Below are positions 22,981-33,350 of a stretch of 64,000 nt of DNA, one piece after another. The notes beneath the pieces are model-generated. The model had not been told where the DNA came from, ran no database searches, and saw nothing but the letters and a program-made list of their open reading frames with translations. The stretch's first letter is position 1, and every line of letters begins with the position of its first letter. Both the position numbers and the translations under genes were made by a program. This stretch comes from Eustoma russellianum (lineage: Eukaryota; Streptophyta; Magnoliopsida; Gentianales; Gentianaceae), in NCBI GenBank assembly GCA_036186865.1, contig AP025062.1:27084147-27148146 (forward strand), written 5' to 3'.

Positions 22981-23677
22981 TACTGGAAAACATTGTCTTT
23001 TTCCTTGAAACATACTTTTCATTCATATGCATATGAACTTTTAAAACATGTAACGTGAAACATAACTTCTCAAACCTTGATTTCATGCAATGTGAGACTC
23101 GGTAGTATAAGGGTATCTTGGTCATACTACTAGTAACATCACTTACTTAAACAAGGTCTACTTGTCATACTAAAAAAATTGCACATCAATACAATCTACT
23201 TATCATGACTTAAAGAAATACTCTAACTAGGCTTCAATAATATCCACTCTCCACATATACTTCATAATGCATAACTTAAGTACCTAGGACATAAATTTCC
23301 TATTTCCTTAGCACACCATGTAGGAATCTCATAACTTACAAATTGACTTGCACGTAATAATCTATAAAACATAAGAATACCATTAACATGAAATAAAATC
23401 GTTATCATCATAACATTGTAATTGAACATGTATATATAAGTATATTAGTATGTATAATACATACTTCCATACATGAGAGTATTCTTTAAGAGTATAATGA
23501 TACAAGTAAACATATATTAACATATCTCTTAAATAAATACATAAGTCATAATAAGGTTACACCTTTCGTATCTTATCGCATACACATATCATACTTATAC
23601 AACATACACATAGTAAATTCATATTAGCAAAAAGGCCTAATGGCCGAATATATATAAGGTTTATACATATATACATA
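22981..23677 (-). other. AT-rich interruption of gag, no coding potential
   Basis: About 700 bp of stop-rich, AT-rich DNA separates the acidic SDSDSEPSYDDL segment of gag from the following Cys-pair/coiled-coil segment. No inverted repeats or target duplication were found. Simple GT-AG pairs at the edges do not restore the frame, so an intron is not supported; an insertion or local sequence replacement is more likely. Confidence 0.5.
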
Positions 23678-24877
23678 TCATACATATGTGCACCACATAA
23701 ACGTAAGATCATCATAAGAAGGTTCAGAGTCAGAGTCAGAATCAGATGATACCTCATTAGACGCCTTTGAAGCGAAGCAAACTTGAGCGGTCTCCTCTTC
23801 GGTCTCAGTTTCAGAGTCTGATGAGTCACTCCATGTGGAGGCCTTTAGTGCACGTTTCCTTTGTTTAGGATCTGAGATGGGTCTATTTTTGTTCCGCTCC
23901 TTGTCAGGGTACTTATTAGTTTGCTTTTCTTTGTTAGGGCAGTCATATGATAAGTGTCCGAGTTTGCCGCATTCATAACATTTAATATCCTTATCATTTG
24001 ACTTGTTTTTGTTTCTCTTAGATGTAGTCCCCTTGTTTTTATTTCTAAATGATTTTCTCATGAATCTTCTTAGTCCTTTAGCCAACAGAATTAAGTCATC
24101 ATTATCCGATTCGGAATCACTGTCATCTACGTGATCGGAGGGAGGGGAGACGTATTCATTTGATTTAAAAGCAATTGTCTTACCTTGTTTGATTGATTCC
24201 GATTTCCGAATAATAAGTTTGTTTTCATAAACTTTGAGTGAACCAATGAGTTCTTCCATTTTTATTGATTTAGTCTCCTTGCTTTCTTCTATAGCAGTCA
24301 CTTTAGGATCCCATTCCGAAAGAAGGCTCCGCAGGACTTTCTGTACCTTTTCCTGCGTAGTAAAAGCCTTACCAAGAGACTCAAGAGAGTTATAGATGTT
24401 AGTCAAATGAAGATCCATATCTACAATTGACTCATTAGGCAACAACTTAAAAGACTCAAGAGTAGACATGAGCATATTAATTTTAGACTCTTTTACTTGA
24501 CTTGTGCCTTCGTGTTTCATTTCTAAGATTCTCCACATTTCTTGTGCACTCGAACAATTCGACACATAACTAGACTCACTCTTACTTAAACCATTTAAGA
24601 GTAACTGCATGGCCTTAGCATTCATACTCAGTTTCTTTTTATCTTCACTAGTATATTATTGTCTAGTTTTAATAACTTCTAAAGTAACTCCGCCTACAGT
24701 GGATACATTAGATGGGACATATGGACCATCTTCAATTATTGACCAAAGATCTATATCTATAGCCATAAGAAAAAGTTTCATCCTAAGTTTCCATTGAATA
24801 AAAGACTCACCGTCAAAAAGTGGAGGCCTTTGGCTTGACATACCTTCTTGTTCGGTTTTGAGATTTGTGGATGCCAT
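23678..24877 (-). pseudogene. gag: Copia gag, N-terminal and nucleocapsid part, one nonsense codon
   Basis: It starts with ATG at 24877, 55 nt from the LTR, with RPPLFDGESFIQWKLRM as in Sirevirus gag. A single TAA at 24656-24658 lies in the same frame as the rest. The capsid-like (UBN2) region contains QEMWRILEMKHEG and LLSEWDPKVTAIEE. The zinc knuckle CYECGKLGHLSYDC has the C-x2-C-x4-H-x4-C pattern. An acidic Ser/Asp tail follows. Gag packages the element RNA into particles. It is disabled by the stop and by the downstream interruption. Confidence 0.9.
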
Positions 24878-24915
24878 CTCACTGAATCGTTGGATTCCTT
24901 GTAGTGAGTATTCCT

Positions 24916-24929
24916 GCGCTCTGATCCCA
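24916..24929 (-). other. primer-binding site of the nested Sirevirus-like element
   Basis: Minus strand TGGGATCAGAGCGC starts two bases inside the 5' LTR edge. The usual plant PBS for initiator tRNA-Met is TGGTATCAGAGC, so one base differs. Confidence 0.85.
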
Positions 24930-24931
24930 CT

Positions 24932-27900
24932 TGTAGGATCTGCAAGGCACCACTAGAAGGGGGGGTTGAATAGATGGTGCGGAAAGTGTGCTTTTTAAAA
25001 TTTCCTTAAACTTGAACAATTCAAGTTCTGAAAACAAATTCTGTTTTCAGGACCTGTTTTAAAACGTTTTTAAAACCAGGTTAGAGGTCTCCAAAAATTA
25101 TGAAATTTTGAGAGAACTTAGCCTCAGATGTTATGAGGGTCCCCTAAAAATTTCAAATCAAAATTCAACCTTTAACCCCTTCAAAAACCGTTGGCACTCA
25201 GATTGTGCAAATCTGCCAGAAACGGTAGATGGTTTTGAAAAGTTAATTCCTATTTGTGTGAATGTCCAAATGATCTGAAAATTTGACCAATAACTCCTCA
25301 CACACTATATTTAAATAGGTTGAAACAGTTTTTGAAAATTCTTTTGGGAAGTAGGTCAAACACAACCAAAGTCTCAACCTTTGCAAGTCTGAAAATCAGA
25401 CTGCACTAGTCTCAGATCTTTTGATGTTTGACTGACCTATACTTGTCCAAAAGGGTTGAAACTTGTTCCAAATTAACCCTAGAACGTTTATGTATGTTTC
25501 TGGAAATTTTTATAATTTGTGGAAATCGTTTACTATTTTTCCGAACGTGAACAAAATGGATAAACAGTGCAGAAACTGAAAAGTAAATGCTGAAAGTAAA
25601 TTGCACCAAGATCTTTATACTGGTTCGGTTATAAACAACCTACTCCAGTCTTCAAGGAACACCTTCCTTGGTTCACACTAATCACACAAACACAGTACAC
25701 CTTACCGCAGGGTTGATAGAGTTACACCTAACTCCAACCCTTTACAAACCTTGTATGTCGAGTACAATTCACACGAACACCACCACCTCGCTAGGATGAA
25801 GATTGATCACACCTTGATCAATCTTTTACAAAGATGAATGAATGGTGGTTTCTATGAAGCCTATTCAAGATTGAAAGAAGTAAAATACAATAGGCTTTTT
25901 ACAAGTAAAGAAAGAAAGAAGATGTAGGAGAAAAGAGGCTTGGCACTTTGATCACTTTAGAATGCAAATCTTGGTGTTGTATTTGTTTGTTCTTCTCTTC
26001 TCTTCCTTATAGCATGTAGCCGTCCACCTCTATGCCTCTCCCCCTCTTGAAAATTTCCTTTTAAGTGCTTGAGAGAGTGTAAGACATCATAGTGACAAAG
26101 CTTTGCTTACTTGGCATCACTTCATTGGACCATCATTTAGTCATTGCTTACTTGGCACCTCTTGATTGGCTCAATGTAGTCATCATTTTATGACATGGAA
26201 AATCTGAAATAACCACTTAATATTTGCCAAAAAATCAACACACAATACATTCCATAAATCAAGAGATATTCACATAAATTGTGAGACAAAAATCCTTCCT
26301 ATTCAAGTCATGAAAATCGGTCATAATGTCTTATTGCCATGCTGAAAATTCAGCATGTGCATCACTCAATTCTATTCAAAATAATACCAAATTTTCTTTG
26401 ATTTTTTCTTTATAAAATGAATCACAAAGTTATGGTAAGTATTGCTATCACATGAGAAATGAACTTGGACACTTCCAAGCTCACAAATTCGGCCAGCACA
26501 CCCTTCACACATGCTGAAAATTTCAGCATGTGTGATATGTAGAATATCACACTTTTATTAATTAAAATAATATTCAAATCACTTCCATAACTCCTTCAAT
26601 TTATCCTTTAATGAAAAATTGACAAAATATCTTCCTTAGTCATGAAGAATTCGGCCACTATGTATGTAACATGCTGAAATTTTCAGTATGTGACATAAGA
26701 GAGTTATATGATGAATACTTACCTTTTGTAGCTTCTCTCTTTGATTTCTCAACATTGTATGATTGATCCTTGACCAATCAATATGCCAACAAGGCTCCAC
26801 ATGTGCTCCATCTCAGCTGTATAGGCGTGTATACATGTATATGCATGTGCTGAATTTCATTTTTGCTAACTTTGTAAAATAGTGCACATTTAATAATACA
26901 CACATGTAATATTCCAATCAGCCCTTAATTTAATTTTCTAGAACACTTTAAGATGTATATTATATGTAAAAAGTGTCTAGATACGTGTCACATCATGGTC
27001 AAGAAAAACGTTCCATGTTAAGTGCGTAGAAAACCGAATTTTCGATATTTATCGATTACCCGATTTTTCTCTAATTTAAATTCCAACTTTTGCACATGAT
27101 ATATATATTATGTTATACATAATATATATAATATATATTTTAAATTTCAGCTCTTGGCTGATTTAAAATGGTACCATAAACATGTGACAAAAATAAAATT
27201 GGAATCTTCACATTTTGGCCTAAATGTGGGGTGATTTGTGTGTGCCAACATGGAAAGTATTTTTGGCTAATCACACCATGTGTATCACGAAATTTTCATC
27301 AATTTTTTATGTATATGGGCTGGCCATTTATTTATGGCAAGTACGTGACACATTGGCGAAGTTTCGGTATTCGCCCGATACGACAAATTTCGATTTAGAA
27401 CCTTTTATCGTGTCGTATTTAATTTGTCATCACCATATCTTATATCATATGATATAAGACCTGAATATACTCATAAATATGAGTTAAGTATAGTGGTGTA
27501 ACATTAACGTACGTACGTAAGATATATAACGTGTCGGTAGTACGTTGGAATACATGTGTATGTGCCTTTTATAAAAAATCTGAAAATATAGTATATATGT
27601 GTATAAGGCGTGTGGAATGAATGTGGGGAGGAGAAGAAGACTTTCCTTCCATAGCCATGTTGCCTTTGTGCCTTTTCCAAATGCATCTTCCTTTAATAAA
27701 CTACTTAGTTTATTAAACTAAGTACTTCACTTAATGAACTACTTTAGTTCATTAATTGTGACACCTGAAAATAGTATAAACTCAACAAATGTTCGCCATA
27801 TGATGTAAGCTTTAATGCTTCATGGCTCGTTAGTACGGCAACATAATATATAAGATAAATAAGGCAAGTTATCATGCATACATGTACACTTGTGTATACT

Positions 27901-27971
27901 CAACGTTTATATAGATATATATATATTCAAATTTCTTATTTTGAAATCACTCAAACCCTCTTATTTCTACA
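24932..27971 (-). repeat. 5' LTR of the nested Sirevirus-like element
   Basis: Starts TGTAGGATCTGC, ends TTTCTACA; partner of 15712-18751. As the 5' LTR of a minus-strand element it should hold the promoter. Confidence 0.93.
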
Positions 27972-27976
27972 TAAAA

Positions 27977-28395
27977 TTATTCCCTTTAACGAAATTTGGT
28001 ACCTATACGAAGATCACAGTGAATCATCGACTCATCAATAACAATGAGACTTCATACTCGACAACTACATCGCTATACCTCATCATATTTCCCTTTCCAC
28101 TTGTACATTTGGTAAGCTTTGAGGGGGTTAGTGGAGATATTACAAAAAAAAAAAATGTGCATACCGCTTATAAACTTCAAAATGAACCCCCATAACATCA
28201 CAAATTAACTTTGATGGGAGTTTCTCTTGGAGACTAGTTGCCAGCAGTACCAGGATTCTCTAATCTATTCCTCAGATAAGCTCAATCAGTGCGGCCTAAT
28301 AGCATAAAACAATTACAACTATTTTCTGCGATAACATTTCAGAACTTGCTTGATTTATGTGTAACAACCTTAAATACTAGAGGTGGAGGCCATAC
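27977..28395 (-). other. intron-like sequence between zinc-finger exons, part 2
   Basis: Continuation of the intron after exon B, split from 15160-15711 by the nested element. It aligns with 14660-15045 (the sequence after exon A) through TACCTAT, CCTTTCCACTTG, TTTGGTAAGCTTTGAGG and TAATAGCAT blocks, with indels. It is therefore the second member of the tandem exon-intron duplication. Confidence 0.6.
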
Positions 28396-28505
28396 TTGGG
28401 ACATTACCAGTCTCCCGGTTTCTTTTCTGGTTTCCTTTCACCAAAAGAAACAGATTCAGGCCTCGGTTCTTCACATTTCAAGCACTTCATATTCCTCGTG
28501 AAGTT
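28396..28505 (-). pseudogene. captured exon B: RanBP2-type zinc finger (host gene fragment)
   Basis: The minus frame N-F-T-R-N-M-K-C-L-K-C matches the second half of a RanBP2 finger (N-x6-C-x2-C). It continues through EEPRPE and SFGERKPEKKPGDW to CP, the first half of the next finger, broken by one TAA between W and C. It ends with a good donor (AA then GTATGG) in the same phase as exon A, so B would splice to A and give tandem fingers. The 5' part is lost where the leader minisatellite begins. Confidence 0.72.
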
Positions 28506-28512
28506 TAAGAAA

Positions 28513-28752
28513 TTAATGCTTCATGCATGATAACAATTAATGCTTCAGACATGTTAACAGATCATGCTTCGGACATGATAAAATGATTCATGCTTCGGGC
28601 ATGATAAAACGATTCATGCTTCGAACATGATAACAATTAATGCTTCAGGCATGTTAACAATTCATGCTTTAGGCATGATAAAACGATTCATGCTTCGAGT
28701 ATGATAACAATTAATGCTTCAGGCATGTTAACAATTCATGCTTCGGGCATGA
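28513..28752 (-). repeat. ten-unit hairpin minisatellite in the Copia leader
   Basis: Ten units of 24 or 26 bp, such as CATGCTTCGGGCATG plus a spacer ATAAAACGATT or TTAACAATT. Most units contain a 4- to 5-bp inverted repeat (CATGC and GCATG) around a TTCGG-like loop. It lies between the primer-binding site and the captured exons, so it would be in the 5' leader of the element RNA. Confidence 0.9.
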
Positions 28753-29276
28753 AAAAAATTTATCTGTATGGTTGCAAGCCATATACTATTCTTCTTCTTT
28801 CAAAATAAATATAGACTTCAGACTAGATTAGTTCTTTTATAAATATCTCGAATATAAGATAGAAATAGGTAACAAGGGAAACACAACAAATGAACAAATC
28901 ATAATTCTGAAAAAATTTCGGCAGAAAAATCAGTCTCGAAAATTACCATTTCGGCCATACTTAGCAGTGTCCAAAACACATCTCTACCGTTCAAAACATA
29001 CTTTTATGTGTTATGAGCAACCTGTCAAAATTTGGTGATGATCCAACGGTGGATGACGCGACAAATTCAATTTTTCCGGACCTGTGCAAGTCATCATTCT
29101 AAAAAGATTGAAGACGAAACCATCATTCTTAGCTTAGCCGGGGGTACGATTTGGACATTTCAGGTTTGTGAATTTTCCAAAACACAGGTGACAAACAAGT
29201 CAACCGTATGACTTGGTACAATTTGCACATGGCAGAGAGCGGATAAAAGAAGGTTAAGCAATTCGTGCTGATAATG
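28753..29276 (-). other. leader of the zinc-finger-carrying Copia
   Basis: Non-coding sequence from the primer-binding-like site (minus CATTATCAGCACGAAT next to 29276) to the hairpin minisatellite. It contains no gag start or other open frame worth calling. Confidence 0.6.
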
Positions 29277-29549
29277 TGTTATAAACTCAAGCAAATATAA
29301 TAAAGAGAAAAGAGAAACAAGAGAAGTTTGTATCTCAAAGGTCTGTCTTTCATATATGATATGTGGTCCTATTTATATGACTCAATGGAGTGAAGATAAA
29401 CTTGGACAAACCCTTTTGAATATCTACATCTAATCTGATATACAAAAGAGATTCGTAATACTTTGGATATCCACATCTACTATGACGTCTATCTCTACAA
29501 TGTATATCAACATCATGTTTATCTTTGATATTCCAGTATATCCATAACA
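29277..29549 (-). repeat. 5' LTR of the zinc-finger-carrying Copia
   Basis: Partner of 10637-10909 with about 4 differences. Minus-strand TATA box at 29377-29370. Confidence 0.93.
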
Positions 29550-29554
29550 TACAC

Positions 29555-30211
29555 ATCATTTTTTTTGATAAATACATATTATTCAACTCATTATTTATTA
29601 TTCTTCATTAATCAAACAAAATAATGTCTATTTATCATTGACAAAACCTATCATTTACGTGCCTAAATCATTGCCACATGCGTAAGTAAGCTTCACATAC
29701 AATTTCAGCATTGGCACACCCCACATGCATACCTAACCGTCCATTATGGTTTGAAATTTGAGCAAAATTTATCGTTTTGTTGAATTTTCTTGTGCGAATC
29801 TACTAGCACACACTAATACACAGCATGCCCTTTGCGTAAAAATTAATCATATATATTTGCATTCCAACTAACCAAATTGATTTTGTAGAACGTTCGTCCC
29901 ACCTTACCTTCCATCTTTTCAAAGTTGACTACTATACGTTCGCTGCATTTTTTTAATCTTTTTTTTATTGTATTTCTAATTTGCATAATCTTTATTGTCT
30001 TTTTAAGTCTTCTAACCTTCTTAATCCAATGGGTGGGCGGGCTGGAGCATTGGGATGGGGAGCCCTTGGGTGGGAAACTTCTTAATTCTTCCATTCACAT
30101 AGGATGAAAAGCATGACCTCTAAAATTGTCGGATCCTAATCCTACCAGTCTAAAAGTACCCTTTGTTTGGGTTTGTAGAAAAGAACATTTTTTTTTCTAA
30201 TGGCAAAAGAT
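29555..30211. other. unassigned intergenic DNA
   Basis: Between the target duplications of two elements. AT-rich with T runs near 29949 and 30189; no gene or repeat recognised. Confidence 0.5.
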
Positions 30212-31081
30212 CAAATTGTTACGTCCCGCACCCTCCGTAGAATAATTAAGAGATAAAAAAAAGGAATTAAATGAGATTAATGACGGTCAACCGTAATTAA
30301 TTACGAATTAAATAATAGGATTAATGGGAATTAATTGAGGGTTTAAATATTGAAATTAATGAGGATTTAATTTTGAATTAAATATTAGGATTTATCCTTT
30401 ACGATAAATAGGGAAATAGGGTATAATTTAGAAACTCCAAACTTTTCCCTAAATCCTTATTTAACTGACAAGCGTCAGTTTTCCCCCTCACAGAACAGAA
30501 GAGACGCCGCCCCCTTCATTCCATAGGCGATTTCCCTCTCCTTCCAACCCTAGAGAAGATAGCTTCAAGGTCTTCGATCCGTTCTTCATTCATTCTTCAT
30601 TTCTTTCTTCGAGCAATCAAAGGCAAGTAATCTACTTATAAGTTTTTACGATTTGCGAAAGAGAAAGGGCCTATTTTGATATCAATTTGGATAACCATGC
30701 AGTAATTTCTCTATGTGAATCTACTTGTGAGATCTATGTGTTTTGGTTTGAGATTTGGCCATTATATGTTGAAATCTTGTTCGTTGATTGTTGTTTATAT
30801 GAGATCATGTAAATCCCAATCCCTTGAACCCTACTTTGTTGATAATGGTGGTTGAAGGGAGGGGAGAGTGAAAAGATTTGATCTTTGGGTTGATTTGATA
30901 AGTACTTTGAGTGCTAGGCTTGAATCCGTGAATCGTATGCTAAAGATGTTGTCTTGGGTGATTTTAGGAGGGATTGATAGTGGGAAATAGGCTTGGAATG
31001 GTTTTGAAGGAAGTTGGGGTCGAATTGGGGGTTATTTCTGCAGTTTCTGCAGAAAATTGCAGAATGGTGTTCTGGAACGGA

Positions 31082-31316
31082 GACGTCGATCGATCGACGT
31101 CAGGGTATGACGTAAGTCGATCGATCGACGTATAGCAAGTGAGGGTATGACGTGCCTCAGAAGGACGTAGTTCGATCGACGTAGGATGAGTGAGAGTTCG
31201 ACGTGCCTCAGATGAACGTCGATCGATCGACGTAGATTGAGTGAGAGATCGACGTGCCTCAGATGGACGTCGATCGATCGACGTCGGGGTATGACGTACG
31301 TCGATCGATCGACGTC
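31082..31316. repeat. cluster of six 20-bp palindromes, GACGTCGATCGATCGACGTC type
   Basis: Perfect or near-perfect palindromes at 31082-31101, 31113-31132, about 31164-31183 (decayed), 31215-31234, 31266-31285 and 31297-31316, separated by GGGTATGACGT and GTGCCTCAGATGG spacers. The partner LTR has the same cluster at about 37011-37251. Confidence 0.93.
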
Positions 31317-31810
31317 AGTGTATGACGTCAACCAGTTTTGTGGGAAAGCAAGGGAAGAAAGAGGGAAGCTAGGGGATCCTTTGGGTGACCTTAGGGACTT
31401 CTTAGGACCTGATTATGACTAGTCTAAGTCTTGGGAACATGACTTAAGATGGTGAATCAAGTTTGGAGAATTTGAAGGGTATTCGAATCGGAGTTCAACG
31501 TGGATGACTTAGAAGGGTTAGGAGATGAACGTACGAGGTGATTGAGAGTTCAATGATGGATGGTTAGGGATACTTGCCTTAGGTTGTAAACCCTAGAATC
31601 AAGATTAAGGGTTGACGAGAGGGTTTAAGCCTAAAGTTATGATGTGTAAGTTAGTGAAAGCTTGTGTGTTACTTATACTTGCGCATGTGCACATGAACTA
31701 CTTATGTGAACGAGATACGAGAATGAAACGAGGAGTCTTGCATCATGGCACTTGCATTTGCATATTGATTTGAAAAGAGATGTTCTTCGGCACAGATTTG
31801 CGAAGGTGAC

Positions 31811-32089
31811 CTGCAATGTTAACCGGGATGGAAATTTAAGCCGGGGTGCATTGCAGGGCACAAAAGACTGTGACGTTAACCGGGATGGAAATATAAGCCG
31901 GGGTGCGTTACAGGGTATAAAGTCCTCTACAATGTTAATCGGGATGGAAATTTAAGCCGAGGTGCATTGTAGAGTTTTACGAGATCTGTGATGTTAATCG
32001 GGATGGAAATATAAGCCGAGGTGCATCACAGAGCATAACGAGCCTGTAACGTTAACCGGGATGGAAATATAAGCTGGGGTGCGTTACAT
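31811..32089 (+). repeat. tandem array of five 46-nt hairpins with covarying stems
   Basis: Units at 31811-31856, 31868-31913, 31927-31972, 31986-32031 and 32044-32089, each exactly 46 nt, period 57-59. Each has an 8-bp outer stem, a TTAA/GGTG internal loop, a 4-bp inner stem and a conserved 14-nt loop (GATGGAAAT, T or A, TAAG). Outer stems: CTGCAATG/CATTGCAG, CTGTGACG/CGTTACAG, CTACAATG/CATTGTAG, CTGTGATG/CATCACAG, CTGTAACG/CGTTACAT. Inner stems: CCGG/CCGG in units 1 and 2, TCGG/CCGA in units 3 and 4, CCGG/CTGG in unit 5. The array lies late in the LTR, so it is probably in the transcript. Confidence 0.93.
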
Positions 32090-32793
32090 GGTTACGAGTT
32101 ACGAGACCGGACATTGTGACATGCATTGCACCGTTTTGAAAAGAAAGGGCTCATGCATTCGTGATTGTGTAGGGTAGTGCATATTTTGGCATGCATCACG
32201 AGAGTCAATGTGGCATGAATGTGAGTGTTATTTGATTGCCAATGAATTGTTATTTGCGTGCAAACTGCTGTACTTGCTTTATACGTTATCCGTTTTTATA
32301 TTTGAAAGTTACAAGACATGTGCCCCACAATTCCCTTGAATTATATATATATATTACTCATGTCTTGCCATGTGTTGATCCCGTATGTCTTATAAGCGGG
32401 TTACTTGCTAGCGTTTTTCGCTAAGGGTACTGCCTTTGTGTTACAGGAGAACCCGAGTACGATATGATCTTTATTAAGGATGACGGCGAGTGGGCTGAAT
32501 GGGATACATAGAGGCATGTTGGGAGCTAGATGAAACAGTTGTTAATTATTTAAGTTCTTTCATACACTTGAGGATTAGTTTGTTATTATTGTGACAACCC
32601 TTAGAGATGTTATTATCATTTGATGTATTGAATTGTTGGTGATGATTTAAGTTCGTGAGATATGTTTCCGCACTTGTTTCTCTTACGTCATTGCTGATGT
32701 GTATTCGAGAGATGAGACGTCTTGTAGTCTTCTCAGTAAGCTACGACGGGTGTACCGGTTCGGATTCCGCTGTCCGGGTCGGGGCGCTACAGG

Positions 32794-32810
32794 TGGTATC
32801 AGAGCCTAGG
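32794..32810 (+). other. primer-binding site (initiator tRNA-Met)
   Basis: TGGTATCAGAGCCTAGG two bases after the 5' LTR matches the standard plant PBS. Confidence 0.95.
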
Positions 32811-33072
32811 CTTCAGATCTACCTCGGAGACCTAGGTTATGACATGTAGAGTCTTAAGTTATGATTTTCACCCTAAGTTGATCTTTAGGTCTAAGTATGT
32901 GATCCTATACGTAAGTATGATTGGGATGGGTGTGTGCGAGCGTGATACAAATAAAAAAATTAATAAATGTTACTTTATTTAGCGTACAAATTCCCTCTTG
33001 TACAACGCATATGGGCCTTCAGTACTTACTTTTGGAATTGCTGAATGCTAATAAGCGTTGATTTTGCAGAAA

Positions 33073-33350
33073 ATGCCTCCCAAGAGAGATAACCAAGGAA
33101 ACTGTGGTAATGGGAACGAGAACCCTCCACCACCACCACCACTAGTGTTAGTACTCAGGCACTGATAGACGCTATCACAGTGATAGCGCAAAGCGTTGCT
33201 CAACAGCAGCAACCACCCCTCCTCTACCACCGCTTTGGCGGGACATAAGGTATTACACTAGGGAGATGCGAAGCGTGGATGTCCCAACCTTTGAGGGAAC
33301 CACTCTGAGGATACGGCCCCATCGCACGCCGTGCTTCTCCAGGCCCTGAT
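33073..33350 (+). pseudogene. Gypsy gag, N-terminal remnant
   Basis: ATG at 33073 begins MPPKRDNQG, a typical chromovirus gag start, followed by a Pro-rich run (CCACCA repeats), an ALIDAITVIAQSVAQQQQ-like segment in another frame, and a YYTREMRSVDVPTFEGT-like patch that resembles the run-up to the capsid domain. The frame shifts at least once and coding similarity ends near 33350. It may have been kept because packaging or dimerisation signals often extend into gag. Confidence 0.65.

Larger units (their letters stand above)
15712..27971 (-). mobile_element. Sirevirus-like Copia retrotransposon, young, nested, minus orientation
   Basis: Two 3040-bp LTRs (15712-18751, 24932-27971) enclose 6.2 kb with a PBS for initiator tRNA-Met (minus TGGGATCAGAGCGC from 24929), gag, protease, integrase, RT, RNase H and a purine tract (minus AAAAGGGGGAGAT next to 18752). 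The target duplication is TAAAA (15707-15711, 27972-27976). I count about 20 substitutions and no indels between LTRs (about 0.7%), so insertion is recent. Gag style (RPPLFDGESF, zinc knuckle) and the purine tract fit the Sirevirus/SIRE lineage, but only about 270 bp separate pol from the 3' LTR, so no env-like ORF is present. Gag and pol carry a few disabling lesions and a 10-N gap. Confidence 0.93.
10637..29549 (-). mobile_element. Copia LTR retrotransposon carrying RanBP2-type zinc-finger exons; host of a nested element
   Basis: Two 273-bp direct repeats (10637-10909, 29277-29549), each TGTTAT to AACA, are flanked by the 5-bp duplication TACAC (10632-10636, 29550-29554), so they are the two ends of one insertion. 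A minus-strand polypurine tract borders the left LTR and a primer-binding-like site borders the right one. Apart from the nested element at 15712-27971, the internal part is about 6.1 kb. It holds a repeat-rich leader, exons of a host zinc-finger gene where gag is expected, and a decayed pol. The LTRs differ at only about 4 of 273 positions, yet pol is broken throughout. It therefore probably moved recently as a non-autonomous element helped by proteins of another copy. Confidence 0.85.
30217..32791 (+). repeat. 5' LTR of the LARD-like element
   Basis: Contains, in order, an AT-rich start, a palindrome cluster (31082-31316), a five-unit hairpin array (31811-32089) and the terminal GGGGCGCTACA. 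Confidence 0.95.

Noticed and set aside
22981..23677. Intron in gag
   Set aside because: GT-AG choices at the edges do not restore the reading frame; kept only as an AT-rich interruption.
31237..31422. ORF with repeated IDRR/RSTS peptides in the LARD LTR
   Set aside because: It is translation of the palindrome cluster; frames on both strands are open for the same reason.
31811..32089. Regular 57-59-bp period suggested a CRISPR-like array
   Set aside because: Eukaryotic LTR context; the units are 46-nt variable-stem hairpins with 11- to 14-nt spacers, not identical repeats with unique spacers.
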